Assembly: GCA_020050685.1 (NCBI GenBank)
Contig: JAGVKG010000064.1
Coordinates: forward strand, 1 to 64,000
Length of the DNA: 64,000 nucleotides
Direction of reading: 5' to 3'
From: Candidatus Obscuribacterales bacterium
GTDB taxonomy: Bacteria > Cyanobacteriota > Vampirovibrionia > Obscuribacterales > Obscuribacteraceae
Below the pieces are notes generated by a model. That model did no database searches. It saw only the letters and a list, made by a program, of their open reading frames with translations, and was not told the origin of the DNA. Positions within the stretch are counted from its first letter, which is position 1. Each line of letters begins with the position of its first letter. Of the stretch, positions 53,440 to 62,366 are shown one piece after another. Position numbers and translations under genes: made by a program.

Positions 53440-53868
53440 TTAGACGCGCGAGGCGGCTGGGCTTAATTCGGTTTTGATGTCTTTGCTGCCGATTAGCAGT
53501 TTGTGAATTTGGCACTTGTCGGCAATTGTTTTCAGTGTGTCGAGTTGCTCGGCATCGAGGTTGCCAGCGACGTGAATGTGGCGAGTGATCTTGGAGATTT
53601 TCTTGCCTGGTTCTTTCGGATCGTCAACCGATTCTTCACTAAGTTTGACGGTCAATTCTTTGATATCCCACTCGCGTTTCTTGGCAAACATTTGCAAGGT
53701 CACGGATGTGCATGCGCCGAGCGAAGCGAGCAGCAATTCGTGCGGGTTGGGTCCGGTTTCTTGTCCGCCGGAGGCCTTTGGCACGTCGGCAATAATTGTG
53801 TGGTCGCCAGCTTTGATTTCTTGCTGGTATCCCTTATCGATTTTGGCTTTGACTGTTACTTCGGTCAT
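53440..53868 (-). CDS. OsmC-family protein
   Basis: A 142-residue OsmC/Ohr-like protein. It reads MTEVTVKAKIDKGYQQEIKAGDHTIIADVPKASGGQ, then GPNPHELLLASLGACTSVTLQMFAKKREWDI, whose Cys is one of the pair used for peroxide reduction. The second Cys is in TIADKCQIHKLL. This is closer to the YhfA/OsmC general group than to Ohr. GGAGG lies before the ATG at 53868, deciding that start over the longer frame. Family members reduce organic peroxides or bind small ligands. Confidence 0.9.
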   Translation of the reverse strand: MTEVTVKAKIDKGYQQEIKAGDHTIIADVPKASGGQETGPNPHELLLASLGACTSVTLQMFAKKREWDIKELTVKLSEESVDDPKEPGKKISKITRHIHVAGNLDAEQLDTLKTIADKCQIHKLLIGSKDIKTELSPAASRV

Positions 53869-53965
53869 GGAAATTTTCCTCCAGAGGCTTGCACGTGCTA
53901 TTGTCACTTTAGAGCCTATTTCGGGCTAAAGGCGATAAGTATAGGATTTCTTCAGCGGAGCGGTC

Positions 53966-54706
53966 GTGAATAAGACAATTGCCAGTTCAGAATCGCAAAG
54001 AATGGCGAAATTTGTCAGCCGTCATTTCAACGTTTCTGATTTACCTAAATCATCCTTATATATGAATACGTTTTCCATCCACCGAATGATTCCTATGACT
54101 TTTGGTTTGGCATTTGCGATCGCTTGGCAACCGCTGTTTGCATTAGCCTTCGATCATTCGTCGCCATCATTTTCCCAGCCTGCTTCAAACAAAATTTCTT
54201 CACCTAAATCAAAGCGAAAGAGATTTTTAGCCCAAGCTAATCTCAAGCAAGTAAACGATACTTTTTTTGCCAAGGTTCAGACCGTGGCCAAAGGCTTTGA
54301 GGATTACTCAAAAGAGCACGGGCGCTTTCCGGAATTTTTTGGCTATGGCGGCGGCCAGATGGTTTATGTCCTGCAAGATTCACTGCGCGGCAATCTCGAT
54401 AATCCTTATTATGATGATCGCATTCGCCTGGTTCCCGATGGAAAGTTGCGCGATCAAATGACCGGTGAAGTAGACTTCCGCTTTTTTGCAGATGACAAGC
54501 TCAACGACGACAAAGTGGAAACTTACAGGACAAATCCGCCAGCCGATTGGCTGGGCGTGCCCGGCATAATTGTCGGCGTCGGCAGCAAAGACGAGAGCAT
54601 GGTTTTGTTTTTTGGTGTTGGCCCCGATGGCAAACCTTTGCGCGAACCCACAGGCGATGGTTTGCCTGGTCCGGTTCGTTTTGCCGTAGCCAAACGTAAT
54701 AAGTAG
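53966..54706 (+). CDS. Exported protein of unknown function, pseudopilin-like C-terminus
   Basis: A 246-residue protein starting at a GTG with GGAG 5 bases before it. A hydrophobic segment near residues 40-62 (MIPMTFGLAFAIAWQPLFALAF) is a signal peptide or anchor preceded by about 40 polar residues; an internal ATG at 54062 would give a standard signal peptide but has no ribosome-binding site. The domain from residue 90 begins with a helix (FAKVQTVAKGFEDYSKEHGRFPEFFGYG) and continues with YYDDRIRLVP and LGVPGIIVGVGSKDESMVLFFGVGPDG. The EHGRFP pattern resembles GspG-type pseudopilin-like domains, weakly. No secretion genes adjoin it. Confidence 0.65.
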   Translation: MNKTIASSESQRMAKFVSRHFNVSDLPKSSLYMNTFSIHRMIPMTFGLAFAIAWQPLFALAFDHSSPSFSQPASNKISSPKSKRKRFLAQANLKQVNDTFFAKVQTVAKGFEDYSKEHGRFPEFFGYGGGQMVYVLQDSLRGNLDNPYYDDRIRLVPDGKLRDQMTGEVDFRFFADDKLNDDKVETYRTNPPADWLGVPGIIVGVGSKDESMVLFFGVGPDGKPLREPTGDGLPGPVRFAVAKRNK

Positions 54707-55338
54707 ATGGAAGTCTCACAGGTCGCAAATGTAGTGAAAAGCGCGCAACGTTTGGTCGTGTTGAGATGTTTTGATCGTTAGACAAAACGTAGACGGATTA
54801 CATGCGCGCGCCGGCTGATCGCTTGCATACATTGCGAAACAAAACCACGCAAAAGTTATCGAAATAAACCCAGAGAAAAGGCTGCTTGCAGACATTGCTG
54901 ACTATGAGCTAAAAAGCGCGGCTGCTGTGCTTCTTCCGAGGCTTCTTGAGTGTTTTTAAATGTACATTAGACCAATCTTCTCTTTGGGGGGAGGTTGTAG
55001 ATCGAATCATTTAAGGACAATTGAAAAAGATCCTATGTTTTATGCATGATCGTACTTTTTTATGACCACAATATATGTGTTGGTCGATCTAAGCATAGAT
55101 TTCGGGGTGGTTTTGACCGTGATCTGTATATCGCGCAAAGAGCGTTGTAATCAGCCTGGCATTAATGATCCAAACGTTTGCAGGCGGTATACTTTCGCTC
55201 TGATCTTTACAAAGTCAGAGCTTCTTAAAGTCGCGTTTGCAAGTACTTCTTGCCTTCGAGATTTTATTTGATTAGTTTCATTATTGTATCCACAATACTG
55301 TTAGTTCCAATTAACCAAAATTTGCCTTGGAGTACGGG
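54707..55338. other. Long leader before nrdA
   Basis: This 632-base AT-rich stretch has no gene I can support. An open frame at 55062-55271 lacks a ribosome-binding site. CCACAATATATGTGTT at 55065-55080 resembles an NrdR box in its left half, and CCACAATA recurs at 55290. The distance to the start (about 260 bases for the first) and the poor second halves keep this tentative. No riboswitch was recognised. Confidence 0.4.
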
Positions 55339-58197
55339 ATGAGTAAATTAGAGAGCCAATTCGAAAGCCAACCAGGAATGCAGCCTGCAGCCTCGATTAC
55401 GACGCAGGAAACAGCTCCAGCTTCACCATACAGCAATTACAAAGTCGTGCGCCGCACGGGCTCGGTGGTGTTGTTTGAACCAACCAAGATTGCCGTTGCT
55501 TTGACCAAAGCGTTTTTGGCTGTAGAGGGAGAAACTGGTGCAGCAAGTTCGCGCGTTCGCGACATTGTGCAAAAGTTGACCGAACAAGTTGTTGGCGTGA
55601 TTATGCGTCGTCATCCATCTGGTGGCACGCTGCACATTGAATTTATTCAGGACCAAGTGGAACTTGCGCTGATGCGCTCAGGCGAGCATGAAGTTGCACG
55701 TCGTTATGTTTTGTACCGTGAGACTCGCGCACGTGAGCGTGCCAAGCAAGCTCCGCCAGAAGAGTCACAAGCTCCAGCTGCTATGCGCATGTTGCACGCA
55801 GATGGCCGTCAGCAACCAATCGATTACGATCGTTTGCGCACGGTTATTGAAGAATCTTCCGCCGGTCTTGGCGATGCAGTTTCGCAACAAACAATTTTTG
55901 ATGCCACAGTTGGCAATTTGTACGATGGCGTTCCGGAAGAAGATGTATTTCGTTCGGCAATTTTGAGCGCCCGTACTTTGATCGAACGTGATCCGGCGTA
56001 CTGCTATGTAACAGCACGCTTGTTGCTCGACCAAATCCGTCGCGAAGTTGTTGGTGAGCCGGTAACCCATACGCAAATGACCGCACGTTATCCGGAATAC
56101 TTTGCTGATTACATTGCCACAGGTATAAAGGCTGGTTTAATTGACCAACGCTTGGCTCAATATGATTTGGGTCGATTGGGTAAAGCGATCAAGGCCGATC
56201 GCGATTTGCAATTCCAATATTTGGGCTTGCAAACTTTGTACGATCGTTATCTTTTGCACGTCGACGGCAAGCGCATTGAATTGCCACAAGCATTCTGGAT
56301 GCGTATCGCTATGGGTCTGGCGATTAACGAAGTTGATCGCGAAGCGCGCACGATTGAATTTTATGAAGTGTTGTCCAGCTTCGACTTTATCAGCTCAACA
56401 CCAACACTATTCAACTCAGGCACGCACCGTCCGCAACTTTCTTCTTGCTTCCTCACAACGGTGGGCGATGATCTCGACGATATTTACGAAGCAATCAAAG
56501 AAAATGCTTTGCTTTCCAAATTCTCTGGTGGATTGGGCAACGACTGGACCGCTGTGCGCGCACTTGGTTCTCACATCAAAGGCACCAACGGCAAGAGCCA
56601 AGGTGTGGTTCCCTTCCTCAAAGTTGTTAACGATACGGCAGTGGCTGTTAATCAAGGTGGCAAACGCAAAGGTGCAGTTTGCGCTTATCTTGAAACTTGG
56701 CACTTGGATGTTGAAGAGTTTCTCGAAACAAGAAAGAATACCGGCGATGATCGCCGCCGCACGCACGACATGAATACGGCCAATTGGGTGCCGGACTTGT
56801 TCATGGAGCGTGTGCTTGAGGATGGTCAATGGACTTTGTTCAGTCCTGATGAAGTACCGGATTTGCACGATCTTTATGGTCAAGATTTCCGTGCCGCTTA
56901 CGAGCGTTACGAAAGAATGGCCGACAACGGCGAAATCAAATTGCATAAGCGCGTGTCCGCAGTAGGACTTTGGCGCAAGATGCTCTCCATGTTGTTCGAA
57001 ACCGGACATCCATGGGTGACCTTCAAAGATCCATGCAACTTGCGCAGTCCACAACAACACGTTGGCGTTGTGCATTCTTCCAACCTTTGCACAGAAATTA
57101 CACTCAACACCAATGGCAAAGAAATTGCCGTTTGCAATTTGGGATCGGTTAACCTCTCAGCTCACGTGAATGAGAAGGGCTTGGATCTGGAAAAACTCGA
57201 GCGCACTTGTAAGACAGCAATGCGCATGCTCGATAACGTCATTGATATCAACTACTATTCAGTTGCGAAAGCACGTCATTCCAACTTGCGCCACCGTCCG
57301 GTCGGCCTTGGATTCATGGGCTTCCAGGATGCGCTCTACAAACTGCGTATTCCATATGCTTCTGATAAAGCAGTTGAGTTTGCGGATTATTCACAAGAAG
57401 CAATTAGCTACTTTGCCATTCTCGGATCAAGTGAATTGGCTAAAGAGCGTGGTGCTTATCAAACTTACAAGGGCTCGCTTTGGGATCAAGGCGTTCTGCC
57501 AATCGACAGTTTGGATCTCGTGGCTAAAGCACGCGGTAAGTATTTCGAAGTGGATCGTTCAAGCCGTTTGGATTGGACACCGGTGCGCGAGCACATCAAG
57601 AAATACGGCATGCGCAATTCCAATTGCTTGGCGATTGCACCAACTGCCACCATTTCCAACATTATTGGAGTCAGCCAGTCTATTGAGCCGACTTTCCAAA
57701 ACCTTTACGTCAAGTCGAATCTCTCTGGCGACTTCACAGTCTTGAACACATACATGGTGGAAGACTTGAAGAAGCGCGGACTGTGGGATGAAGTAATGGT
57801 TCACGATCTCAAATACTTCGATGGTACTTTGAGAAAGATTGAACGCGTGCCACAAGACTTGAAGGAACTCTACGCAACTGCATTTGAAGTTGAACCAAAA
57901 TGGTTGATTGATTCTGGCTCACGCAGACAGAAGTGGATTGACCAATCGCAAAGCTTGAACCTCTACATGGCAGAGCCAAGCGGACGCAAGATGGATGAAA
58001 CTTACAAGTACGCATGGACGCGTGGATTGAAGACTACTTATTACTTGCGGACCATGAGTGCCACCAACGCAGAAAAATCAACAGTACAAACTACTTCGTT
58101 GAATGCTGTACAAGCGCAGCCGGCTCTCGTTTCGCCTCCAGTAAGTGAATACAAAGCTTGCGCAATTGACGATCCAGAGTGCGAGGCTTGTCAATAG
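55339..58197 (+). CDS. nrdA: Ribonucleoside-diphosphate reductase alpha subunit (class Ia)
   Basis: A 952-residue large subunit that reduces ribonucleotides using the radical from NrdB. GGAG lies 6 bases before the ATG. An ATP-cone (about 34-130, NYKVVRRTGSVVLFEPTKIAVALTKAF) is followed by a second cone-like domain (about 155-240, DGRQQPIDYDRLRTVIEESSAGL). The barrel has LSSCFLTTVGDDLDDI, KFSGGLGNDWTAVRA, NQGGKRKGAVCAYLETWHLD, HSSNLCTEI (active-site Asn-Cys-Glu) and CLAIAPTATISNI. The C-terminal CAIDDPECEACQ ends in the CxxC redox tail. E. coli NrdA has 761 residues, so this is about 190 longer, mostly at the N-terminus. Confidence 0.96.
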   Translation: MSKLESQFESQPGMQPAASITTQETAPASPYSNYKVVRRTGSVVLFEPTKIAVALTKAFLAVEGETGAASSRVRDIVQKLTEQVVGVIMRRHPSGGTLHIEFIQDQVELALMRSGEHEVARRYVLYRETRARERAKQAPPEESQAPAAMRMLHADGRQQPIDYDRLRTVIEESSAGLGDAVSQQTIFDATVGNLYDGVPEEDVFRSAILSARTLIERDPAYCYVTARLLLDQIRREVVGEPVTHTQMTARYPEYFADYIATGIKAGLIDQRLAQYDLGRLGKAIKADRDLQFQYLGLQTLYDRYLLHVDGKRIELPQAFWMRIAMGLAINEVDREARTIEFYEVLSSFDFISSTPTLFNSGTHRPQLSSCFLTTVGDDLDDIYEAIKENALLSKFSGGLGNDWTAVRALGSHIKGTNGKSQGVVPFLKVVNDTAVAVNQGGKRKGAVCAYLETWHLDVEEFLETRKNTGDDRRRTHDMNTANWVPDLFMERVLEDGQWTLFSPDEVPDLHDLYGQDFRAAYERYERMADNGEIKLHKRVSAVGLWRKMLSMLFETGHPWVTFKDPCNLRSPQQHVGVVHSSNLCTEITLNTNGKEIAVCNLGSVNLSAHVNEKGLDLEKLERTCKTAMRMLDNVIDINYYSVAKARHSNLRHRPVGLGFMGFQDALYKLRIPYASDKAVEFADYSQEAISYFAILGSSELAKERGAYQTYKGSLWDQGVLPIDSLDLVAKARGKYFEVDRSSRLDWTPVREHIKKYGMRNSNCLAIAPTATISNIIGVSQSIEPTFQNLYVKSNLSGDFTVLNTYMVEDLKKRGLWDEVMVHDLKYFDGTLRKIERVPQDLKELYATAFEVEPKWLIDSGSRRQKWIDQSQSLNLYMAEPSGRKMDETYKYAWTRGLKTTYYLRTMSATNAEKSTVQTTSLNAVQAQPALVSPPVSEYKACAIDDPECEACQ

Positions 58198-58310
58198 GCG
58201 CTAAAGTCCGTAAAGACTGAACAGGATGGAGTTTATAGGCAACGCCTATTGCTCCGGTCAATAAAAGCACATACAATTGGATGGGTATCGGATATAAGAG
58301 GGGGGATTAA

Positions 58311-59519
58311 ATGCTCAATTTTGACGAAGTCAAACCGGGCTCGCAAACAAATAGTGGCGGCTCTTCATCAACCTCGTTTGGTGGAGTGCAAACTTTGGCT
58401 GCACCAACAATTCCTGCTCCGATGGTGCCACCTGCAACCAATTCCTCGGCAAAAGCAACCGGTGCTGGTTTAACTGGCGTGGAAAAAATCACTTTCAATA
58501 GCAGCCGTATCTCTGTCGATGAGAAGAGAGTGATCAACAGCCGCGCTGATTTGAACCAACTCGTACCTTTTAAATATGAATGGGCTTGGCAGAAGTATTT
58601 GGATGCTTGCTCAAACCACTGGATGCCGCAAGAAATTCAAATGAGCCGTGACATCGCTCTCTGGAAAGATCCAAATGGATTGACCGAAGACGAGCGTCGC
58701 ATTATCAAACGCAACTTGGGTTTCTTCTCAACTGCCGATTCATTGGTGGCAAACAACTTAGTGTTGGCCGTCTATCGTCATATTACTAATCCGGAATGCA
58801 GACAATATCTTTTGAGACAAGCATTTGAGGAAGCATTGCACACGCATGCTTATCAATATGTAGTTGAATCATTGGGCTTGGACGAAGGCGAAATCTTCAA
58901 TATGTACAGAGAAATTCCTTCTGTGCATGACAAGGCAGCTTTCGAACTGCAGTTCACACAAGAACTTTCCGATCCGAATTTCCACACAGGCACGTTCGAA
59001 ACCGATCAGCGCTTGTTACGTAATTTAATTGGCTTCTACGTAATCATGGAAGGGATTTTCTTCTACGTCGGATTTGTGCAGATGCTTTCCTTCGGTCGTC
59101 AAAACAAGATGACCGGTGCATCGGAAGAATTCCAATACATCTTGCGCGATGAATCAATGCACTTGAATTTTGGTATCGATATCATCAATACAATCAAGGC
59201 AGAAAATCCGGGACTCTGGACACCAGCTTTCCAACAAGAAATTATCGAGTTGATTAAGCAGGGTGTGGAACTGGAATTGCGTTATGCAAGAGATACAATG
59301 CCGAACGGAGTACTCGGGTTGAACGTCAACATGTTCACCGATTACTTGCAATTTATTGCTAACCGTCGCTGCAAGCAAATCGGTTTGACAGAGCAATATC
59401 CAGGCGCTAAGAATCCGTTCCCATGGATGAGCGAAATGTTGGACTTGAAGAAAGAAAAGAATTTCTTCGAGACCCGCGTTATCGATTACCAAACCGGTGG
59501 CGCACTTTCCTGGGACTAA
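58311..59519 (+). CDS. nrdB: Ribonucleoside-diphosphate reductase beta subunit
   Basis: This 402-residue radical-generating subunit has a strong GAGGGG before its ATG. The N-terminal 60 residues are Ser/Thr/Pro/Ala-rich and disordered-looking. The ferritin-like core has [11 protein letters not shown] (Asp ligand), [16 protein letters not shown] (Glu and His ligands, and Tyr four after His, the radical position), [13 protein letters not shown] (Glu ligand) and [12 protein letters not shown] (Glu and His ligands). The Tyr supports a class Ia or Ib-type radical rather than the Phe of class Ic. It follows nrdA by 113 bases, and a strong terminator ends the operon. Confidence 0.96.
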   Translation: MLNFDEVKPGSQTNSGGSSSTSFGGVQTLAAPTIPAPMVPPATNSSAKATGAGLTGVEKITFNSSRISVDEKRVINSRADLNQLVPFKYEWAWQKYLDACSNHWMPQEIQMSRDIALWKDPNGLTEDERRIIKRNLGFFSTADSLVANNLVLAVYRHITNPECRQYLLRQAFEEALHTHAYQYVVESLGLDEGEIFNMYREIPSVHDKAAFELQFTQELSDPNFHTGTFETDQRLLRNLIGFYVIMEGIFFYVGFVQMLSFGRQNKMTGASEEFQYILRDESMHLNFGIDIINTIKAENPGLWTPAFQQEIIELIKQGVELELRYARDTMPNGVLGLNVNMFTDYLQFIANRRCKQIGLTEQYPGAKNPFPWMSEMLDLKKEKNFFETRVIDYQTGGALSWD

Positions 59520-59547
59520 TCGCTTAGGACAATTCTCAATCATCAAT

Positions 59548-59575
59548 AAAGGGCGGCTTAATAGCCGCCCTTTTG
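59548..59575 (+). terminator. Rho-independent terminator after nrdB
   Basis: A 10-bp stem AAAGGGCGGC/GCCGCCCTTT with loop TTAATA, followed by T and then GC. Strong GC stem and T-run; it ends the nrdAB operon. Confidence 0.9.
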
Positions 59576-59654
59576 CTTGCTGCGCATTTCGTGATGATTG
59601 AATTGTCAATTGCTTAAATCTCCGCCCCAAATTTGAACTTTTTGTTGGGGTCGG

Positions 59655-59769
59655 ACGTCTATATAGATGTAGGGCAAGGCAGCTTCATGCAATGCGGGGT
59701 GGCGCACGATAATCCAACGTGGTTTTGGTGAATTCAATAGTGGGTGCCTATATTGTATTTATGGGTGCC
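59655..59769. promoter_or_regulatory. Possible operators of the HicA/HicB-like locus
   Basis: ACGTCTATATAGATGT (59655-59670) is a near-palindrome with a perfect TCTATATAGA core. GGGTGCC occurs at 59742-59748 and 59763-59769, 21 bases apart, or two helical turns. Toxin-antitoxin operons are usually repressed from such sites, but no binding is shown here. Confidence 0.4.
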
Positions 59770-59793
59770 ATTTATTATAATAGAGGAGGAACC

Positions 59794-60015
59794 ATGGGTG
59801 GCAATTCATCAATAAGACTGGCAGCCTTTGAAGCCATGGTACAGAAATGGAACTGCCGCATAGCTAAAACTACCAAGGAATGGGAAGTGATAGATAACGC
59901 CGATGAGATGCGGGTCACTGGATTTGCGACTATTGGTGGTAGGCAGGTTAAAGGTTCCTGGGTTAAACGCTTCCAAAAGTTGATCAGAGACAAACGCGGA
60001 CGGTACGATCCCTAG
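59794..60015 (+). CDS. HicA-like small protein (candidate toxin)
   Basis: A 73-residue basic protein with GAGGAGG before its ATG. The sequence (FEAMVQKWNCRIAKTTKEWEV, then RVTGFATIGGRQVKGSWVKRFQKLIRD) matches in layout the short basic partners of HicB-type antitoxins, and the next gene is HicB-like. It contains no histidine, although HicA ribonucleases normally use one in the G-S-H motif. It could be a distant HicA with another active residue, an inactive copy, or a different partner family. The toxin call rests mainly on size, charge and context. Confidence 0.55.
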   Translation: MGGNSSIRLAAFEAMVQKWNCRIAKTTKEWEVIDNADEMRVTGFATIGGRQVKGSWVKRFQKLIRDKRGRYDP

Positions 60016-60024
60016 GAGCTGGTG

Positions 60025-60522
60025 ATGAACAAGAACGCGATAGCTAATACAGCAATTACGTATTGGTGCAAGGACGATAAATGCTATCTGAGAGAATCGC
60101 CACTGTTTGATTCGGTATTGGGTGTTGGCGATACGCCAGAGGAAGCAGAACAAACCTTCTCAGATCTTCTTGATGATGCTTATGAAGCGTATCTGGAGGG
60201 CAGAGTTCCTGGATACGCAAGTCCTGGACGTCCGACAAAGGGCGGGATTGCCCTCAACTCTGACGTCAAACCGGCCACCAAAAAAAAGATCAAAGAGCTC
60301 GCGGAAAAGTTTGATTGTTCAACCGGCGAGGTGGTCGACTACCTGCTATTTTCCTTTGAACACTCAAGTGTTGCGCAACCTAAAATGCTAGGCAAAGGAG
60401 GTCGCAAGGTGCGGACCAAGAGTTCTCTAAGTGGCCGCATGGCCCAATTAGAAGAAAATGTTGCTCACCTAATGAAGGTAAAGTCTCCGCTCGCAAAAAC
60501 TGCAAAACGCAGGGCACGGTGA
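60025..60522 (+). CDS. HicB-like antitoxin with C-terminal ribbon-helix-helix
   Basis: A 165-residue protein. AGGAG lies 6 bases before the ATG at 60025, nine bases after the upstream stop. The N-terminal domain (about 8-55; AITYWCKDDKCYLRESPLFDSVLGVGDTPEEAEQTFSDLLDDAYEAYLE) follows the HicB pattern, with GDTPEEA as landmark. A second domain near residues 75-110 (GIALNSDVKPATKKKIKELAEKFDCSTGEVVDYLL) looks like a ribbon-helix-helix DNA-binding fold. A basic tail (GKGGRKVRTKSSLSGRM, then a coil) follows and is unusual. The family neutralises HicA and represses its own promoter. Confidence 0.7.
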   Translation: MNKNAIANTAITYWCKDDKCYLRESPLFDSVLGVGDTPEEAEQTFSDLLDDAYEAYLEGRVPGYASPGRPTKGGIALNSDVKPATKKKIKELAEKFDCSTGEVVDYLLFSFEHSSVAQPKMLGKGGRKVRTKSSLSGRMAQLEENVAHLMKVKSPLAKTAKRRAR

Positions 60523-60556
60523 ATTGCCTTTAAGAGATTCTCTCGCAGCTTGTTGA

Positions 60557-62065
60557 TTACGAGCGGACTTGCGCCAGTTGTTTTAGTTCTATTGGATCTA
60601 CGTTGGCGAAAGTTGATTTAAGGGCGCACTTCCAGCCTTCGTAATCGGCGGTGCGATCGGTTGTGGGTTTAACGGTTAGATCGTTTTGCCAATTGCGGCT
60701 GATTTCATCAAGCCCGCTGATCAGTCCGGACTTGATACCAGCAAGGGCTGCCACTCCCCAAGCTGTTGATTCAGATTGAGACGAGCGAATTACAGGAATA
60801 CGCAGAACATCTGACTGGAATTGCAGCATGAATTTGTTGTGCGTGGCGCCGCCATCTACACGCAATTCATTGAGAGTAATGCCATGCTCTTCGATGTCTT
60901 TTGCTACATCAGCAACTTGGTAAGCCATTGCTTCCAGCGCGGCTCGGACAAAGTGGGCTCGTGTTGTACCGCGAGTGATACCGATGATTGTGCCGCGCAC
61001 ATCTGAGTTCCACCAAGGTGATCCCAATCCTACAAGTGCTGGTACAAAATAGACACCTTCGTTAGACTCAATAGATGTGGCAAGTTTTTCTGTTTCAGAT
61101 GACGATTGGATGATTTGCAATCCATCTCTCAGCCACTGCACTGCTGCACCAGCAATAAATATCGCGCCTTCATAGGCGTACGTAACTGGCTTGCCATCGA
61201 GTTTCCAGGCGACTGTACTTAAAAGTCCTGGTGCCATGCCTAACTTGTTGCCGGCATTTGCCAAAAGAAAACTGCCAGTTCCGTAAGTACATTTTGCCAT
61301 ACCCGACTCGAAACAGCCTTGACCGAAAAGTGCTGCTTGTTGATCGCCCAGGTTTGCGCAAATTGGTGCTTCGAAACCAACGACATTTTTATCCGTGGTG
61401 CCAAAATCCCCATCGGAAGAAATTACTTCCGGCAACATTGTGCGCGGAATATTCAGGCGCTTGAGCAGCTCGTCATCCCAATCTAAACTCGTGATGTTGA
61501 AGATCATCGAGCGCGATGCATTGCTTGGTTCTGTTTTGTGACTCTTGTCACCAGTCAAATGCCAAATCAACCAAGTGTCGATCGTCCCGAATGCAAGCTT
61601 GCCTTCCTGAGCCAATTTCGATGCACCAGGAACATTTTCTAGTATCCAAGCAATTTTTGGTCCAGAGAAATAGGCATCGGGAATTAGTCCGGTTTTGTTG
61701 CGAAATAGATCTGACTCTTTGCGCAACTTGTAAGCAATTTCTTGAGTGCGGCGGCACTGCCAAACAATCGCGTTGTGAATTGGTTTACCAGTCTGGCGAT
61801 CCCAAACAACAGTTGTTTCTCTTTGATTCGTGATACCAATTGCCGCAATTTCATTGCCATCGATTTTCGCTTTGGCAATTGCATCCTTGATACAAAAAAC
61901 TTGCGTCTCAAAAATTTCCCAAGCATCATGTTCAACCCAACCTGGTTTGGGAAAGTGTTGTTGGAATTCTTTTTGACCAACCCCAAGAACTTTGCCATCC
62001 TTGTCAAAAACAATTGCTCGACAAGAGGTGGTACCCGCATCAATGCTCAAGATATAACGTCGCAT
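60557..62065 (-). CDS. glpK: Glycerol kinase
   Basis: A 502-residue FGGY kinase that makes glycerol-3-phosphate from glycerol and ATP. It has SIDAGTTSCRAIVFDKDGK (phosphate 1), IGITNQRETTVVWDRQTGKP, WQCRRT, TGLIPDAYFSGPKIAWIL, and later KCTYGTGSFLLANAG and ELRVDGGATHNKFMLQFQSDVL. Length is exactly typical. A weak GAG-type ribosome-binding site precedes the ATG. No glpF, glpD or regulator gene is adjacent. It is convergent with the HicB-like gene. Confidence 0.96.
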   Translation of the reverse strand: MRRYILSIDAGTTSCRAIVFDKDGKVLGVGQKEFQQHFPKPGWVEHDAWEIFETQVFCIKDAIAKAKIDGNEIAAIGITNQRETTVVWDRQTGKPIHNAIVWQCRRTQEIAYKLRKESDLFRNKTGLIPDAYFSGPKIAWILENVPGASKLAQEGKLAFGTIDTWLIWHLTGDKSHKTEPSNASRSMIFNITSLDWDDELLKRLNIPRTMLPEVISSDGDFGTTDKNVVGFEAPICANLGDQQAALFGQGCFESGMAKCTYGTGSFLLANAGNKLGMAPGLLSTVAWKLDGKPVTYAYEGAIFIAGAAVQWLRDGLQIIQSSSETEKLATSIESNEGVYFVPALVGLGSPWWNSDVRGTIIGITRGTTRAHFVRAALEAMAYQVADVAKDIEEHGITLNELRVDGGATHNKFMLQFQSDVLRIPVIRSSQSESTAWGVAALAGIKSGLISGLDEISRNWQNDLTVKPTTDRTADYEGWKCALKSTFANVDPIELKQLAQVRS

Positions 62066-62150
62066 GGTTTTTAGCTCGCAATAAGTATTCAGAAACTAGA
62101 TCTTAGCACCCGGCAAAAATCCGCTTGGCATCTATGCCTTACTGACGGAC

Positions 62151-62179
62151 TTCACGCCCTAGGCAAAGTGTTGTAGAAT
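62151..62179 (+). promoter_or_regulatory. Promoter of tRNA-Leu
   Basis: TTCACG (-35) and TAGAAT (-10) are 17 bases apart, ending about 16 bases before the tRNA 5' end. Four of six and five of six positions match the sigma-70-type consensus. Confidence 0.6.
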
Positions 62180-62195
62180 GTTATCCGCTTTACTT

Positions 62196-62281
62196 GCCGA
62201 AGTGGCGAAATGGCAGACGCAGTTGACTCAAAATCAACCGGGATCAAACCCGTGTCGGTTCGACTCCGACCTTCGGCACCA
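62196..62281 (+). tRNA. tRNA-Leu (anticodon CAA)
   Basis: An 86-base class II tRNA with CCA encoded. Acceptor arms are GCCGAAG/CTTCGGC, the anticodon stem is GTTGA/TCAAC with loop CTCAAAA (anticodon CAA at 62229-62231), the long variable arm is CGGGATCAAACCCG, and the T arm is GTCGGTTCGACTCCGAC. It reads UUG codons. Confidence 0.95.
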
Positions 62282-62366
62282 CTATATAAATTGAATCTCG
62301 CGAGCGGTCATTCCACCTGATTATGTCCAAAGGGAATGACGTTTGGTTGATGGCTGGGAAATTGTT

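Noticed and set aside
55062-55271. 69-residue open frame upstream of nrdA
   Set aside because: No ribosome-binding site, unusual composition and no recognisable domain; more likely chance in an AT-rich leader.
56141-57745. Long overlapping open frames inside nrdA (210 and 191 residues)
   Set aside because: Shadow frames of a conserved, full-length ribonucleotide reductase gene; composition is not protein-like.
59753-59781. TTGTAT and TATAAT 17 bases apart upstream of the HicA-like gene
   Set aside because: The transcript would start inside the ribosome-binding site, so it is unlikely to be the working promoter.
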